The notes under the pieces were generated by a model. The model was not told the DNA's origin, made no database searches, and saw only the letters and a list, made by a program, of their open reading frames with translations. Below are positions 18,196 to 25,816 of a stretch of DNA of 58,237 bases, piece by piece (positions within the stretch are counted from its first letter, which is position 1; each line of letters begins with the position of its first letter). The translations under genes were made by a program, and so were the position numbers. Source of the DNA: DAOUTW01 sp964523575 (GTDB lineage Bacteria; Zixibacteria; MSB-5A5; GN15; JAAZOE01); the NCBI GenBank assembly GCA_964523575.1, contig CAZGAV010000017.1, forward strand, positions 1 to 58,237. The letters run 5' to 3'.

Positions 18196-18214
18196 ATTCT
18201 GCTATTACTTTCGC

Positions 18215-18637
18215 CTATAACTTTTTGACTATTTCTACGCAGGAGCCGCCCGAAGGCGAGCGGGAGACATTGATCTCGTCGACGAAATTCCTGACGATGA
18301 AAATCCCCCGCCCGACCTCGCGCAGAAGATTATCATCGTCGATCGGATCATCGACCCGATCGATATTGAATCCGGTCCCCTGATCGCAGACGACTATTCT
18401 CAATTCCGACGGTGACATCGCGAAGCGGATATCGACTTCCTTGGAGGCGTCGGAACGATTCCCATGGTTGATGGCATTGTTGACCAGCTCCGAGACGGAA
18501 ATGGCCAAGTCGGTGATGACCGACGCGTCGATTCCGGCACTCGAAAATTTCTCTTCCAGATACTGGTCAACGTCGGCCAGATAATCGGTGGAAGAGGGGA
18601 TCACAATGCCATCGGGTAAAATTTTTGGCTTTTTCAT
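18215..18637 (-). CDS. RsbW-type anti-sigma serine kinase (HATPase_c)
   Basis: The 140-residue protein is a single GHKL ATPase domain: SELVNNAINHGN is the N-box, VCDQGTGFN the G1 box and VGRGIFIVRNFVDE the G2 region. This length and pattern are those of RsbW/SpoIIAB-type kinases, which bind a sigma factor or other target and phosphorylate a STAS antagonist. It lies between the STAS and phosphatase genes. An intrinsic terminator stands just upstream, so its expression may be lower than that of the STAS gene. No cognate sigma factor is adjacent; the output may be post-transcriptional or unlinked. Confidence 0.9.
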   Translation of the reverse strand: MKKPKILPDGIVIPSSTDYLADVDQYLEEKFSSAGIDASVITDLAISVSELVNNAINHGNRSDASKEVDIRFAMSPSELRIVVCDQGTGFNIDRVDDPIDDDNLLREVGRGIFIVRNFVDEINVSRSPSGGSCVEIVKKL

Positions 18638-18646
18638 AAAGTACTC

Positions 18647-18677
18647 AAAAAAAAGGCAGGCCGCAACACAACCTGCC
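18647..18677 (-). terminator. Intrinsic terminator between STAS and RsbW genes
   Basis: On the minus strand GGCAGG and CCTGCC (plus 18655-18660 and 18672-18677) form a stem around an 11-base loop, followed by eight Ts (plus 18647-18654). It sits 25 bases after the STAS stop and just before the RsbW-type start, so it should reduce read-through within the module. Confidence 0.75.
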
Positions 18678-18701
18678 CAATGCTTGCCCGGTTACCGTTT
18701 C

Positions 18702-19037
18702 CTAAAATGATTTGATCGCTTCATCGACCGTATCGAACGATTTGAAAATCGTGACCAGCTTGGTGATGGTCAACAGCGATTGAATTTTATCGGTCACGTT
18801 GGCCAGCTTCAATTCGCCGCCCGATTTCCTCAGAGTCGTCAGACCGGAAATCAATAACCCCAGGCCAGTCGAGTTCATCCAGTCTACTTTTCCCAGGTCG
18901 ATCACGACGCTCTTCTTGTCCTGTTCGATCAATTCATGGAGTAAATCATGAAGTTCGGTCGATTCCGGACCGCCCATGATCTTACCTTTGGGCTCGATAA
19001 TCATGACGCCGTTTTCTTCACGATGACTTATTTTCAT
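18702..19037 (-). CDS. STAS-domain anti-anti-sigma factor
   Basis: The 111-residue protein is a single STAS domain of the RsbV/SpoIIAA type. The segment KVDWMNSTGLGLLISGL carries the conserved phosphorylatable serine (DxxxxxSTGLG). Unphosphorylated, such proteins bind the RsbW-type kinase and free its target. It has a strong GGGGAGAG ribosome site and heads the partner-switching genes; a TTGACA-type promoter lies about 110 bases upstream. Confidence 0.93.
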   Translation of the reverse strand: MKISHREENGVMIIEPKGKIMGGPESTELHDLLHELIEQDKKSVVIDLGKVDWMNSTGLGLLISGLTTLRKSGGELKLANVTDKIQSLLTITKLVTIFKSFDTVDEAIKSF

Positions 19038-19144
19038 CTATTCTCTCCCCAATAAGGCAATTGTTTTATCTTGTCCTCACTCAAGGTTATACGAACCGAT
19101 CCGGCGGTTTGCGCCCTTGGATGTCCAAATCCAGTCAGGACTTA

Positions 19145-19174
19145 TAATTACCCAATTCGGGGACTCAATGTCAA
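19145..19174 (-). promoter_or_regulatory. Putative promoter of the partner-switching genes
   Basis: On the minus strand TTGACA (plus 19169-19174), an 18-base spacer and TAATTA (plus 19145-19150) lie in the 201-base gap ahead of the STAS gene. The gap otherwise shows no gene. Confidence 0.4.
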
Positions 19175-19238
19175 GTTATTTCTACCCCGCCTGTCGAGCC
19201 CGCGCATCGCGCCCGGCCCCAGATCACCCCCGGCTCTA

Positions 19239-20408
19239 TTACTCAAGGATTTTTCGCGCCGGCGGCGCCGGAACAGCCGGTGGACTGGGCGGATGAGGCG
19301 GCGCCATTAAAGCCGGAAGCTCGGGTATTTCAGGCATTTCAGGTATTTCGGGAATCTCATCAATTGCCGGGATTTCCGGGAGTAACGATAATTCGGGCAA
19401 ATCCGGTATCTCGGGAATTTCGGCAAGGCTCGGAATAGAAGGCAAATCCGGGGGCGCAGGTATGGCCGGGATCAGCCCCTTGAAGTCATGACCGCTGTAA
19501 TAAATATCAGACCTCATTCCGCGCCTGAAGGTCAAAACCGCCTCCGAATCCCCTGCCGATCCGATCGTCGTCTTGCCGATGCCCATATCAATATTGAGCT
19601 CCAGCCCGTAATCAAAGTCGTCGAAATCCTCGGTTTCATAGACGCCGTCCTCGACTTCCTCCAGGTCGCCCCCCCTGAGGACCAGGGTACTGAGCCAGCT
19701 TTTATCGGCCAGCACTCGAATTGGGTAATTTTCGGGGAGCTCGATCCGGGCCTCACCGACTCCGACGTCAATCTTGGCCGTATGATGGCCTTTATCGAGA
19801 CCGTCGAAATTAAGCACAAATTTTCCCGCGCCGCCGTCGAACGACAGGTGTTCGAAGTTGGAGTAACCGAGGCCGGTCATTTCGATATCCCCGGCGCCGG
19901 CGTTGATTTCAAATTTTCTGAGTCTTTCAGGGTTGGGCTGGTCAAACACCACCCGGCATTCCGAAGCTCCGATATCCATCTTCAGCCGCTCGACCGGCAG
20001 GCCCGACAAATCGACTTCTCCATCGGCAAAACCGATATCGAGATCGACGTCCCAGATATAATCGCGCGATAGCGAAATATCCCATCTGCAGTCGTCGGTA
20101 TCCAGTTCCAACCGTCGCGAGATCTTTTCAGATGAGATATAGAGATCGGCCGACGCTCCTGCTTTCTCGAAATCGACATCGACGTCGACCCGGTCAGCGT
20201 CGTAGCGAGCCTCGCTGGTCAGCAGATCGCCGCCGTCATGAGTGGAGATTGTCAGTTCGGCGATGCTGATATCGGATTCGAGGTTGATCCGTTTGATATC
20301 GGTATCGGCCGGGATATTCTTGTCAAAAGACTGCATATCCCGCGCCGGCAAAACACCTGATAACAATAACGCCGCCGTGACCATGAAAAATACCATTCGG
20401 CAATTCAT
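19239..20408 (-). CDS. Exported toastrack (LiaF/DUF4097-like) protein with Pro-rich repeat tail
   Basis: The 389-residue precursor has a signal peptide (FFMVTAALLLSGVLPA). A long beta-solenoid-like body follows (about 30-300), with repeated units such as KMDIGASECRVVFDQP, INAGAGDIEMTGL and IDVGVGEARIELP, the 'toastrack' pattern seen in LiaF/YvqF C-termini and DUF4097 proteins. The last 78 residues are proline-rich, built of IPEIPELP-type units. GGAAGGTG precedes the ATG. It is the last gene of an operon led by an ECF sigma factor. A periplasmic envelope-sensing or scaffold role is inferred; no enzyme motif is visible. Confidence 0.75.
   Translation of the reverse strand: MNCRMVFFMVTAALLLSGVLPARDMQSFDKNIPADTDIKRINLESDISIAELTISTHDGGDLLTSEARYDADRVDVDVDFEKAGASADLYISSEKISRRLELDTDDCRWDISLSRDYIWDVDLDIGFADGEVDLSGLPVERLKMDIGASECRVVFDQPNPERLRKFEINAGAGDIEMTGLGYSNFEHLSFDGGAGKFVLNFDGLDKGHHTAKIDVGVGEARIELPENYPIRVLADKSWLSTLVLRGGDLEEVEDGVYETEDFDDFDYGLELNIDMGIGKTTIGSAGDSEAVLTFRRGMRSDIYYSGHDFKGLIPAIPAPPDLPSIPSLAEIPEIPDLPELSLLPEIPAIDEIPEIPEMPEIPELPALMAPPHPPSPPAVPAPPARKILE
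19242..19475 (-). repeat. Coding repeats for EIPEIP/ELPALP-type proline-rich tail
   Basis: The 3' end of the toastrack gene encodes 78 residues with a proline at almost every third position and repeated EIP, ELP and PEIP units, then a PPHPPSPP stretch. The spacing fits a stiff polyproline-II-like stalk or wall-spanning tether. Confidence 0.7.
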
Positions 20409-20455
20409 CGAACACCTTCCGCATTGAGGATTAGTCTTTTTTAATTAGACGGGGT

Positions 20456-21676
20456 TTACCCCTCGTCGGTTGCATTTTCCGACTTCGGGGGCGGAGGCGG
20501 CACGGGTGGAGGCGGCGTATATTCGCGCGGTGGAAATATATCGGTTCTGGGCGGCGGGGGCGGTTTCACCATCGGGGCGGCTGGCACCTCGGGGGAAGGC
20601 CCGCCGTCGGCTCCGGCCGGTTTCGGGCGAGTGCCGAACCGGGAGGTCACGACGGCGCCCAGACCGAGCGTAATGGCGATGAATGCGACCACTGCATAAA
20701 GAACGCCGAACAAATTTGAAAGGCTGTCGAGACCGATGGCGCCCAGGAACCCGGCCAGTACGCGCAGGATGGCGAGGGCGACAACCCCCACAAAGCTCCT
20801 GACGTAAATTGATTTGTCGAACCAGCCCATGATCGGACATAGCTTGCTGCCGATGAAAACGGTAACGGCCACATAACCCAATATAAAAGCGGCTATCAGG
20901 GCAAATGGATAAATCAGCAGGGCGATAGGAATGCCGACTATGGTGATTATCAGCAGAACAAAGATGGGAAGGATCAGAAACCAGGCCAGGACTCCCCAGA
21001 AAAACGATTTGACCGTTTCCTCTTCGACCTTGGCCAGCACCCGGCCCAGATGTCGGGGCACAAGAGCAATGGTTATGGCGCAGATGAAGATGAAAAAGCC
21101 GGTGACAAATATCCCTCCGATGGTCGAGGAATACGTTCTTATCCGCGGCATTTCGATGCCAAGGCGTTCGGGAAAGGGTACTTCGGTACGTTCCCCGATA
21201 ATCCGGCCGCCCGGCTCGCGAACGATCTCGCGGGCCACGACATCGCCCCGAACCTCGCCGGTCCTTTCGACAATCACGCGGCGATAACTGAGGACATTGC
21301 CCGTTACCAGGCCCTTGACGGTAATATCTTTGCCGCTGGTAATCGAACCCTCGACGCGATCGTCAATCCCGACCACGACATCCTTGAAAATTTCGGTGAT
21401 ATCACCTTTGATAATATTGGTGCATCTGATTTCGGGCGGCAGAATGACGTCTTCCGGACCGGAATCTCCAGCCGACCCCGCCGTCTTTTCGTATTCGTCT
21501 TCGGGGACGAAATCGCCCTTCTCATAATCGTAAATCCAGGCTTTTCCGGTAGAATCGATGGCGACGGTATATCCGGGGGCATGAGTAATTTTGACGAAAC
21601 TGCGGTCGTGGCCCTCTTGGGCCATGACGGCCGCCGCCATCGTCAGGCATACCCATATCAGGAAAATTCTTCTCAT
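20456..21676 (-). CDS. Bactofilin-like polymer-forming membrane protein with Pro-rich C-terminus
   Basis: ATG 21676 is preferred because AAAGG stands just upstream; an in-frame ATG at 21688 lacks a site. The 406-residue product has a signal peptide (IFLIWVCLTMAAAVMAQ) and a bactofilin-like set of beta-helix rungs (about 95-165; DDRVEGSITSGKDITVKGLVTGNVL). Five or so membrane helices follow (about 180-345), then a tail with PPPPP runs. The family is known as 'polymer-forming cytoskeletal' when soluble; here the rungs would face the periplasm. It sits between a DUF4097 protein and a toastrack protein, all three under an ECF sigma gene, which suggests one envelope assembly. Confidence 0.75.
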   Translation of the reverse strand: MRRIFLIWVCLTMAAAVMAQEGHDRSFVKITHAPGYTVAIDSTGKAWIYDYEKGDFVPEDEYEKTAGSAGDSGPEDVILPPEIRCTNIIKGDITEIFKDVVVGIDDRVEGSITSGKDITVKGLVTGNVLSYRRVIVERTGEVRGDVVAREIVREPGGRIIGERTEVPFPERLGIEMPRIRTYSSTIGGIFVTGFFIFICAITIALVPRHLGRVLAKVEEETVKSFFWGVLAWFLILPIFVLLIITIVGIPIALLIYPFALIAAFILGYVAVTVFIGSKLCPIMGWFDKSIYVRSFVGVVALAILRVLAGFLGAIGLDSLSNLFGVLYAVVAFIAITLGLGAVVTSRFGTRPKPAGADGGPSPEVPAAPMVKPPPPPRTDIFPPREYTPPPPVPPPPPKSENATDEG

Positions 21677-21697
21677 GTCGCCTTTCATCTCAGCCGG

Positions 21698-22771
21698 TTA
21701 ATATTCGCCGAAGGTGATATTACCGGCGGTCGTCACCAGCGAAATTTTCGGTCCGCCGTTTCCGAAACTCCCGGAAATACGAGTTCGGGAAAAAGAGTCG
21801 ATGGCGATCGGTATTTGAGTATCGATCTCGCACGACCCGGCTTCAAGGTTGACTTTGCCACCTGAAGCCTCTGGTACCATAAAACGTATAGAACCGGAAA
21901 CAGTTTCGACAAAATAGTCCCGGGTCGAATTCAATGCCGTCAGAATTTCTATATCGCCGGTCTCGGTTGATACATCCAGCGCGCCGTAATCCTGGTCGAT
22001 TTTGACATCCGCCGAGGCCGATTTGATCCGGATATTCCCCTCGACATGGTTGATCTCGATCGCCCCCCCCTGTTGTGTTAACGCCAGATCGCCGGTCAGA
22101 TAGTCTCCCGTGACCGTCCCGGTGCTGTTGCGAACTTCCAGCTCGCCGTTAATCGAATAAAACGACAGGTCAGACCCATTGGTCTTGATAAAGACCGGTC
22201 CCTCTATATCTTTGACCGTCACCGCTCCGGTCGAGGAGGTGATATTGACACCGCCGAGAATATCGCGGGTTTCGACCTCTCCGGTTTCGGCTGAAATCGT
22301 CACCGTTCCCCGGAGACCCGAAATTTCTACTTTTCCCTGGGGATTGTAGATATCGAGGTTGCAATCGGGCGGTGCGGAGATGATGAAATCGACCGAACCA
22401 TGAGACAGGTCGCTCCCCTGCCCCAATAGTTTCTGCCAAAACGATGGCGAACGATGCTCGATTTTCAAAAAACGGGGTTCGATCGAAAAATGGCCGTCGG
22501 TATCGGACACTTCGACCTGAACATGATCGGCCACGAACTCGGCCTCTTCCTGACTTTCGGCATAGATATTCTTGACGGCGTCGATACGCAGTTTTTCGTC
22601 GGGATTGGTGGTGACCGTCACGGTCCCATTGGGATTGCTGATGGATATTTCCAGACCCGAGTTGACATTGACGATTTTTTGATATTCGTAACGGTAGATC
22701 TTGCCCCCGAATGCCGGCGGCGACAATAAAAGAATCGCCCCGAAAATGATGACGAATCGCCTTGAAACCAA
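21698..22771 (-). CDS. Exported DUF4097 beta-helix protein
   Basis: The protein starts at TTG 22771, supported by TAGGAG eight bases upstream and the lack of a nearby ATG. Its 357 residues comprise a signal peptide (FVIIFGAILLLSPPAFG) and a long series of DUF4097 strands (VEISGLRGTVTISAETG, VNITSSTGAVTVKDIEG, LEVRNSTGTVTGDYL) characteristic of a right-handed beta-solenoid. No catalytic motif is visible. It follows the sigma factor gene by 11 bases, so it is part of the same transcript. Confidence 0.85.
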   Translation of the reverse strand: MVSRRFVIIFGAILLLSPPAFGGKIYRYEYQKIVNVNSGLEISISNPNGTVTVTTNPDEKLRIDAVKNIYAESQEEAEFVADHVQVEVSDTDGHFSIEPRFLKIEHRSPSFWQKLLGQGSDLSHGSVDFIISAPPDCNLDIYNPQGKVEISGLRGTVTISAETGEVETRDILGGVNITSSTGAVTVKDIEGPVFIKTNGSDLSFYSINGELEVRNSTGTVTGDYLTGDLALTQQGGAIEINHVEGNIRIKSASADVKIDQDYGALDVSTETGDIEILTALNSTRDYFVETVSGSIRFMVPEASGGKVNLEAGSCEIDTQIPIAIDSFSRTRISGSFGNGGPKISLVTTAGNITFGEY

Positions 22772-22782
22772 TTTAAAATCTC

Positions 22783-23349
22783 CTACCGTACGCCCCGCAG
22801 TCTTTTCTTGAGAAGTTCGCGAGCTCGAAAGATGCGGGCCTTAACCGTTCCGACCGGCAGACTGAGTTCGTCGGCGATCGCCTCATACGATTTTTCTTCC
22901 TGATGACGGGCGACAATCACCCGCCGGTACTTATCGGGGAGGGAATTGATCGCCTCTTGAATGGAAACGGCCCGTTCCCGTCGTTCCATTTCCATCTCAG
23001 GATGATGAGTGTAATCGGCGACCTCGATGGTGACTTCGCCGTCTTCGGTTTTCAGGGGATTATCCAGCGACAGCGCCTGAATCCGCTTCTTGCGCAAATA
23101 ATCGATGGAAGAATTGGCCGCGATTTTGTACAACCACGTCGAAAACCGAAATTCGGAACGATACGATTTCAAAGAACTGAAAGCTTTCATAAAGGTTTCC
23201 TGGACCAGGTCGTTAGCCACTTCCTTATCCCGTACGATCCGGAAAACGATATGGAACACCGATCCCTGGTGCCGGACGACCAGTCCTTTGAAAGCCTTTT
23301 GGTCGCCCTTGAGGGCGTCTTTTATCAATTCATCGTCAATTTCAGGCAA
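22783..23349 (-). CDS. ECF-type RNA polymerase sigma factor
   Basis: The 188-residue protein has sigma region 2 (VFHIVFRIVRDKEVANDLVQETFMKAF, then FRFSTWLYKIAANSSIDYLRKK) and region 4 (LPDKYRRVIVARHQEEKSYEAIADELSLPVGTVKARIFRARELL). The start is taken as TTG 23349 with AAGGG upstream, since no nearby ATG exists. It heads the operon with the DUF4097, bactofilin-like and toastrack proteins. No zinc-finger anti-sigma is encoded, so one of the exported proteins or an unlinked gene may control it. Confidence 0.93.
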   Translation of the reverse strand: MPEIDDELIKDALKGDQKAFKGLVVRHQGSVFHIVFRIVRDKEVANDLVQETFMKAFSSLKSYRSEFRFSTWLYKIAANSSIDYLRKKRIQALSLDNPLKTEDGEVTIEVADYTHHPEMEMERRERAVSIQEAINSLPDKYRRVIVARHQEEKSYEAIADELSLPVGTVKARIFRARELLKKRLRGVR

Positions 23350-23478
23350 ATTCTTTGCCCTTCAGCTTGAATACTACCATGAGTCATGCGGGCCTGTCAT
23401 AATGCCTTGCAAAATACCCCTTTGAATTCGAAAACACAACAGAAAATCTATGAGTGGCATCACCGGTATGAGCGCTCC

Positions 23479-23829
23479 TTATCCTTTGCTCTCGACCAAT
23501 TCCTCCCACAGGGCATAGGCCCGCCGCAGGTGAGGGATCGTTATCGAGCCGCCGACCACCAGCGCCACTCCCATGGTTTCATCCATTTCGGCGTCGCTGA
23601 CCCCTTCCTCCCGGCATCGAATCAGGTGATAAGTGATGCAGTCGTCGCAACGAAGGACGGCCGAAGCCGCCAGTCCCAGTAATTCCTTGGTTTTGGCATC
23701 AAGGGCGCCGTCACGATAGACAGCGGTGTCGATACCGAAAAATCGCTTGATATTGATATTTTCGCGGGCCAGAATTTTCTGGTTGAGAATTTCCCGCTCT
23801 TTACGGAATTTTTCGACCCGGCCGGCCAT
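23479..23829 (-). CDS. AhpD/carboxymuconolactone decarboxylase-like protein
   Basis: The 116-residue all-helical protein contains the CxxCxxxH signature of the AhpD-like superfamily (RCDDCITYH), followed by GVSDAEMDETMGVALVVGGSITIPH. Members act as peroxidase reductants or decarboxylases; the two cysteines point to a redox role here. AGGAAG precedes ATG 23829. It stands alone, about 130 bases from the divergent-looking sigma operon start. Confidence 0.88.
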   Translation of the reverse strand: MAGRVEKFRKEREILNQKILARENINIKRFFGIDTAVYRDGALDAKTKELLGLAASAVLRCDDCITYHLIRCREEGVSDAEMDETMGVALVVGGSITIPHLRRAYALWEELVESKG

Positions 23830-23897
23830 TTTGTCTTCCTTTCGCTAAGTCTTATTCGTCAAGCGGACAAAATAGCGGACGGAAGACCAAAATTCAA

Positions 23898-24662
23898 CTA
23901 ATTGATCGGTATCGTCCAGTTCAGCGAGATTCCGCCTTCAAACTCATTTTCCGATGAACCAAGGCGGAACGACAACTGCGGCACGCCCGATTTACCCAGA
24001 TCATGAGCAATCCCGAAATACGCCCCAACCTCGTCGTAAAAGCCCGCCGACAGGCCCGAAACGAAATGCCACCGGGGCACCCGGCCATACCCGACTCCCA
24101 GCAGGAGATAGCCGTACTGAGAGACAATCGGCACGCCTTCATTGTAGCTGGCCAGAAAATAAACCGAGGAAACCGAACCCAGCCGCAAATGCCCCGAGCT
24201 ATAATTTTTGGAATTGCGAAAATCCAGATCCGGATCAAAATCAATAAAATTGCCGTCGATGAACCAGCCCAGACGGTTATAAGTGACCGGTCCAAGATTC
24301 CTGATCCATCCGGCGCCCAGCCCGAAATAATGGGTTTCAACCGAAACGAAGGGATTCAGGTAGCCGTTCTGTAAAGAATTACCGTAAACCGGATGATTCA
24401 GAATACCGGCCTTGAGATGGCCACCCCGAAGCCCCAGATAAAACGGCGCTTTCCTGTCAGGCCGATAAGCCAGTTCGGCCCCAAAATCGGCGTAGTCGTC
24501 GGAATGGGCCAAAGGCGGCGTATCACAGGATCTAATTACTGAGGAGTACTGCCCGGTTCCCCCGCCGAGACGAAACCAGACATTGGTGGAATCGTTTTCG
24601 ATGTTATAATAGCTGATGGGCAAAACCAGGATCAGACAGGTGCAGAATACCTTCTTAAACAT
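23898..24662 (-). CDS. Outer-membrane beta-barrel protein
   Basis: The 254-residue precursor has an N-terminal hydrophobic signal and many amphipathic strands with aromatic girdles (FYLGLRGGHLKAGIL, THYFGLGAGWIRNLG, YGYLLLGVGYGRVPRWHF), ending NWTIPIN. The size and strand pattern fit an 8- to 10-strand barrel such as PagL/OmpW-like proteins, but no family motif is certain. The site GGGAGGGG lies 12 bases before the ATG. Confidence 0.6.
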   Translation of the reverse strand: MFKKVFCTCLILVLPISYYNIENDSTNVWFRLGGGTGQYSSVIRSCDTPPLAHSDDYADFGAELAYRPDRKAPFYLGLRGGHLKAGILNHPVYGNSLQNGYLNPFVSVETHYFGLGAGWIRNLGPVTYNRLGWFIDGNFIDFDPDLDFRNSKNYSSGHLRLGSVSSVYFLASYNEGVPIVSQYGYLLLGVGYGRVPRWHFVSGLSAGFYDEVGAYFGIAHDLGKSGVPQLSFRLGSSENEFEGGISLNWTIPIN

Positions 24663-24745
24663 TGATATGGAAAACCCCTCCCGTGATTTGGATTAGCATC
24701 AAGTCAGCTTACATGCTATCAATAATTTTCTCCCTGAGGAGGACC

Positions 24746-25816
24746 TTATGGTATCTCGGCCAGCGCCGTCTTCAGAAAGTCTATTACCGCGACAGGTGTG
24801 GGGTCCACCTTATTCAAAATAGCCAGATAAAAGCTGGTAAAATCGCCAAATTGTATCAAGGACATCATCCGTTGCAACCGATTGGCGCCGTCGGACTCGA
24901 TTTCGATAACCGTGACCTCTTCCTTCTCGATCAATTCTCCGACAATATCCATGCGGGCTTTGACGCGATTATGGTCTTCTTCATCCCGAAGGATTATGAC
25001 CCGCAGGTAATCGCGGAAGGGGTTGATGATTTTCCAGCCGACCAGCTCGTTATGATTGAATTCAGGAAATTGATTGGCGAACGCCGGCATTTTGGCATTC
25101 TCGCAAATCTGCCCCTTGAATCGCGTCGCCACGGCATCGGTCAATTCCGGCCCGGAATAGATAATTGGAATCCGGCCGTATAATTGTAACGCCAATTGTT
25201 TGGTCGGATTGTCTTCGGAAATGGTCTCGGCGGCATAGTTTTCTTTTTTCCGTTCGAGAAAATCCGCCAGATCGGAGAAATCATCAGCCGTGTAGGGCGA
25301 AAGACCCAATTTATTGAAAAACAACATCAGAGGCACGAAGGAATAACCAAGAGCCGCACGGGGCTGCAGGCCGGTCGGCAACTGGGCCATCGGTAACGAC
25401 CGTTCCTCGCATATCTTTCCCAGTTTACCGCCCGTCGTCAACGCGAAAAAGCGGCATTTTCTCGACAACGCCTCATCGACCGCCGATAATGTTTCCTCCG
25501 TCGAACCCGAATAGGACGAAGCGACTACCAGCGTATCACTGCCGGCAAACCGCGGCAGATGATAATCGCGGCATATATGCATGGGCAAAGGCAGGCTGTC
25601 GTATAATAGCGACCGCACCAGGTCACCCCCGATAGCCGAACCGCCCATACCGCAGAGAACGATATTTTTGATATTTTCGAACCGGGCCGCATTCGTTTTT
25701 ATCCCCCGGCCGATCTCGACGGCTCGTCGTATTTGATCGGGGAAATCGACAATAGCCTTATACATGCCGTCCGGATCGAGTACTTTCAGGTGCTGGGCAT
25801 CGTCCAAATCGCTCAC
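24746..25816 (-). CDS. Bifunctional phosphoglucose/phosphomannose isomerase
   Basis: The start is set at GTG 25816, which overlaps the ptsP stop as GTGA; a longer frame inside ptsP is unlikely. The 356-residue protein has two SIS folds: CGMGGSAIGGDLVRSLL is the first sugar-binding motif and VASSYSGSTEETL the phosphate-binding serine loop, with the C-terminal FPEFNHNELVGW region containing the catalytic Glu and His. It interconverts glucose-6-P or mannose-6-P with fructose-6-P. It follows the PTS enzyme I gene, consistent with sugar-phosphate metabolism. Confidence 0.92.
   Translation of the reverse strand: MSDLDDAQHLKVLDPDGMYKAIVDFPDQIRRAVEIGRGIKTNAARFENIKNIVLCGMGGSAIGGDLVRSLLYDSLPLPMHICRDYHLPRFAGSDTLVVASSYSGSTEETLSAVDEALSRKCRFFALTTGGKLGKICEERSLPMAQLPTGLQPRAALGYSFVPLMLFFNKLGLSPYTADDFSDLADFLERKKENYAAETISEDNPTKQLALQLYGRIPIIYSGPELTDAVATRFKGQICENAKMPAFANQFPEFNHNELVGWKIINPFRDYLRVIILRDEEDHNRVKARMDIVGELIEKEEVTVIEIESDGANRLQRMMSLIQFGDFTSFYLAILNKVDPTPVAVIDFLKTALAEIP

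Noticed and set aside
21050..21865. Plus-strand frame of 271 codons opposite the bactofilin-like gene
   Set aside because: It is the complement of well-supported coding sequence; the composition is that of an antisense shadow.
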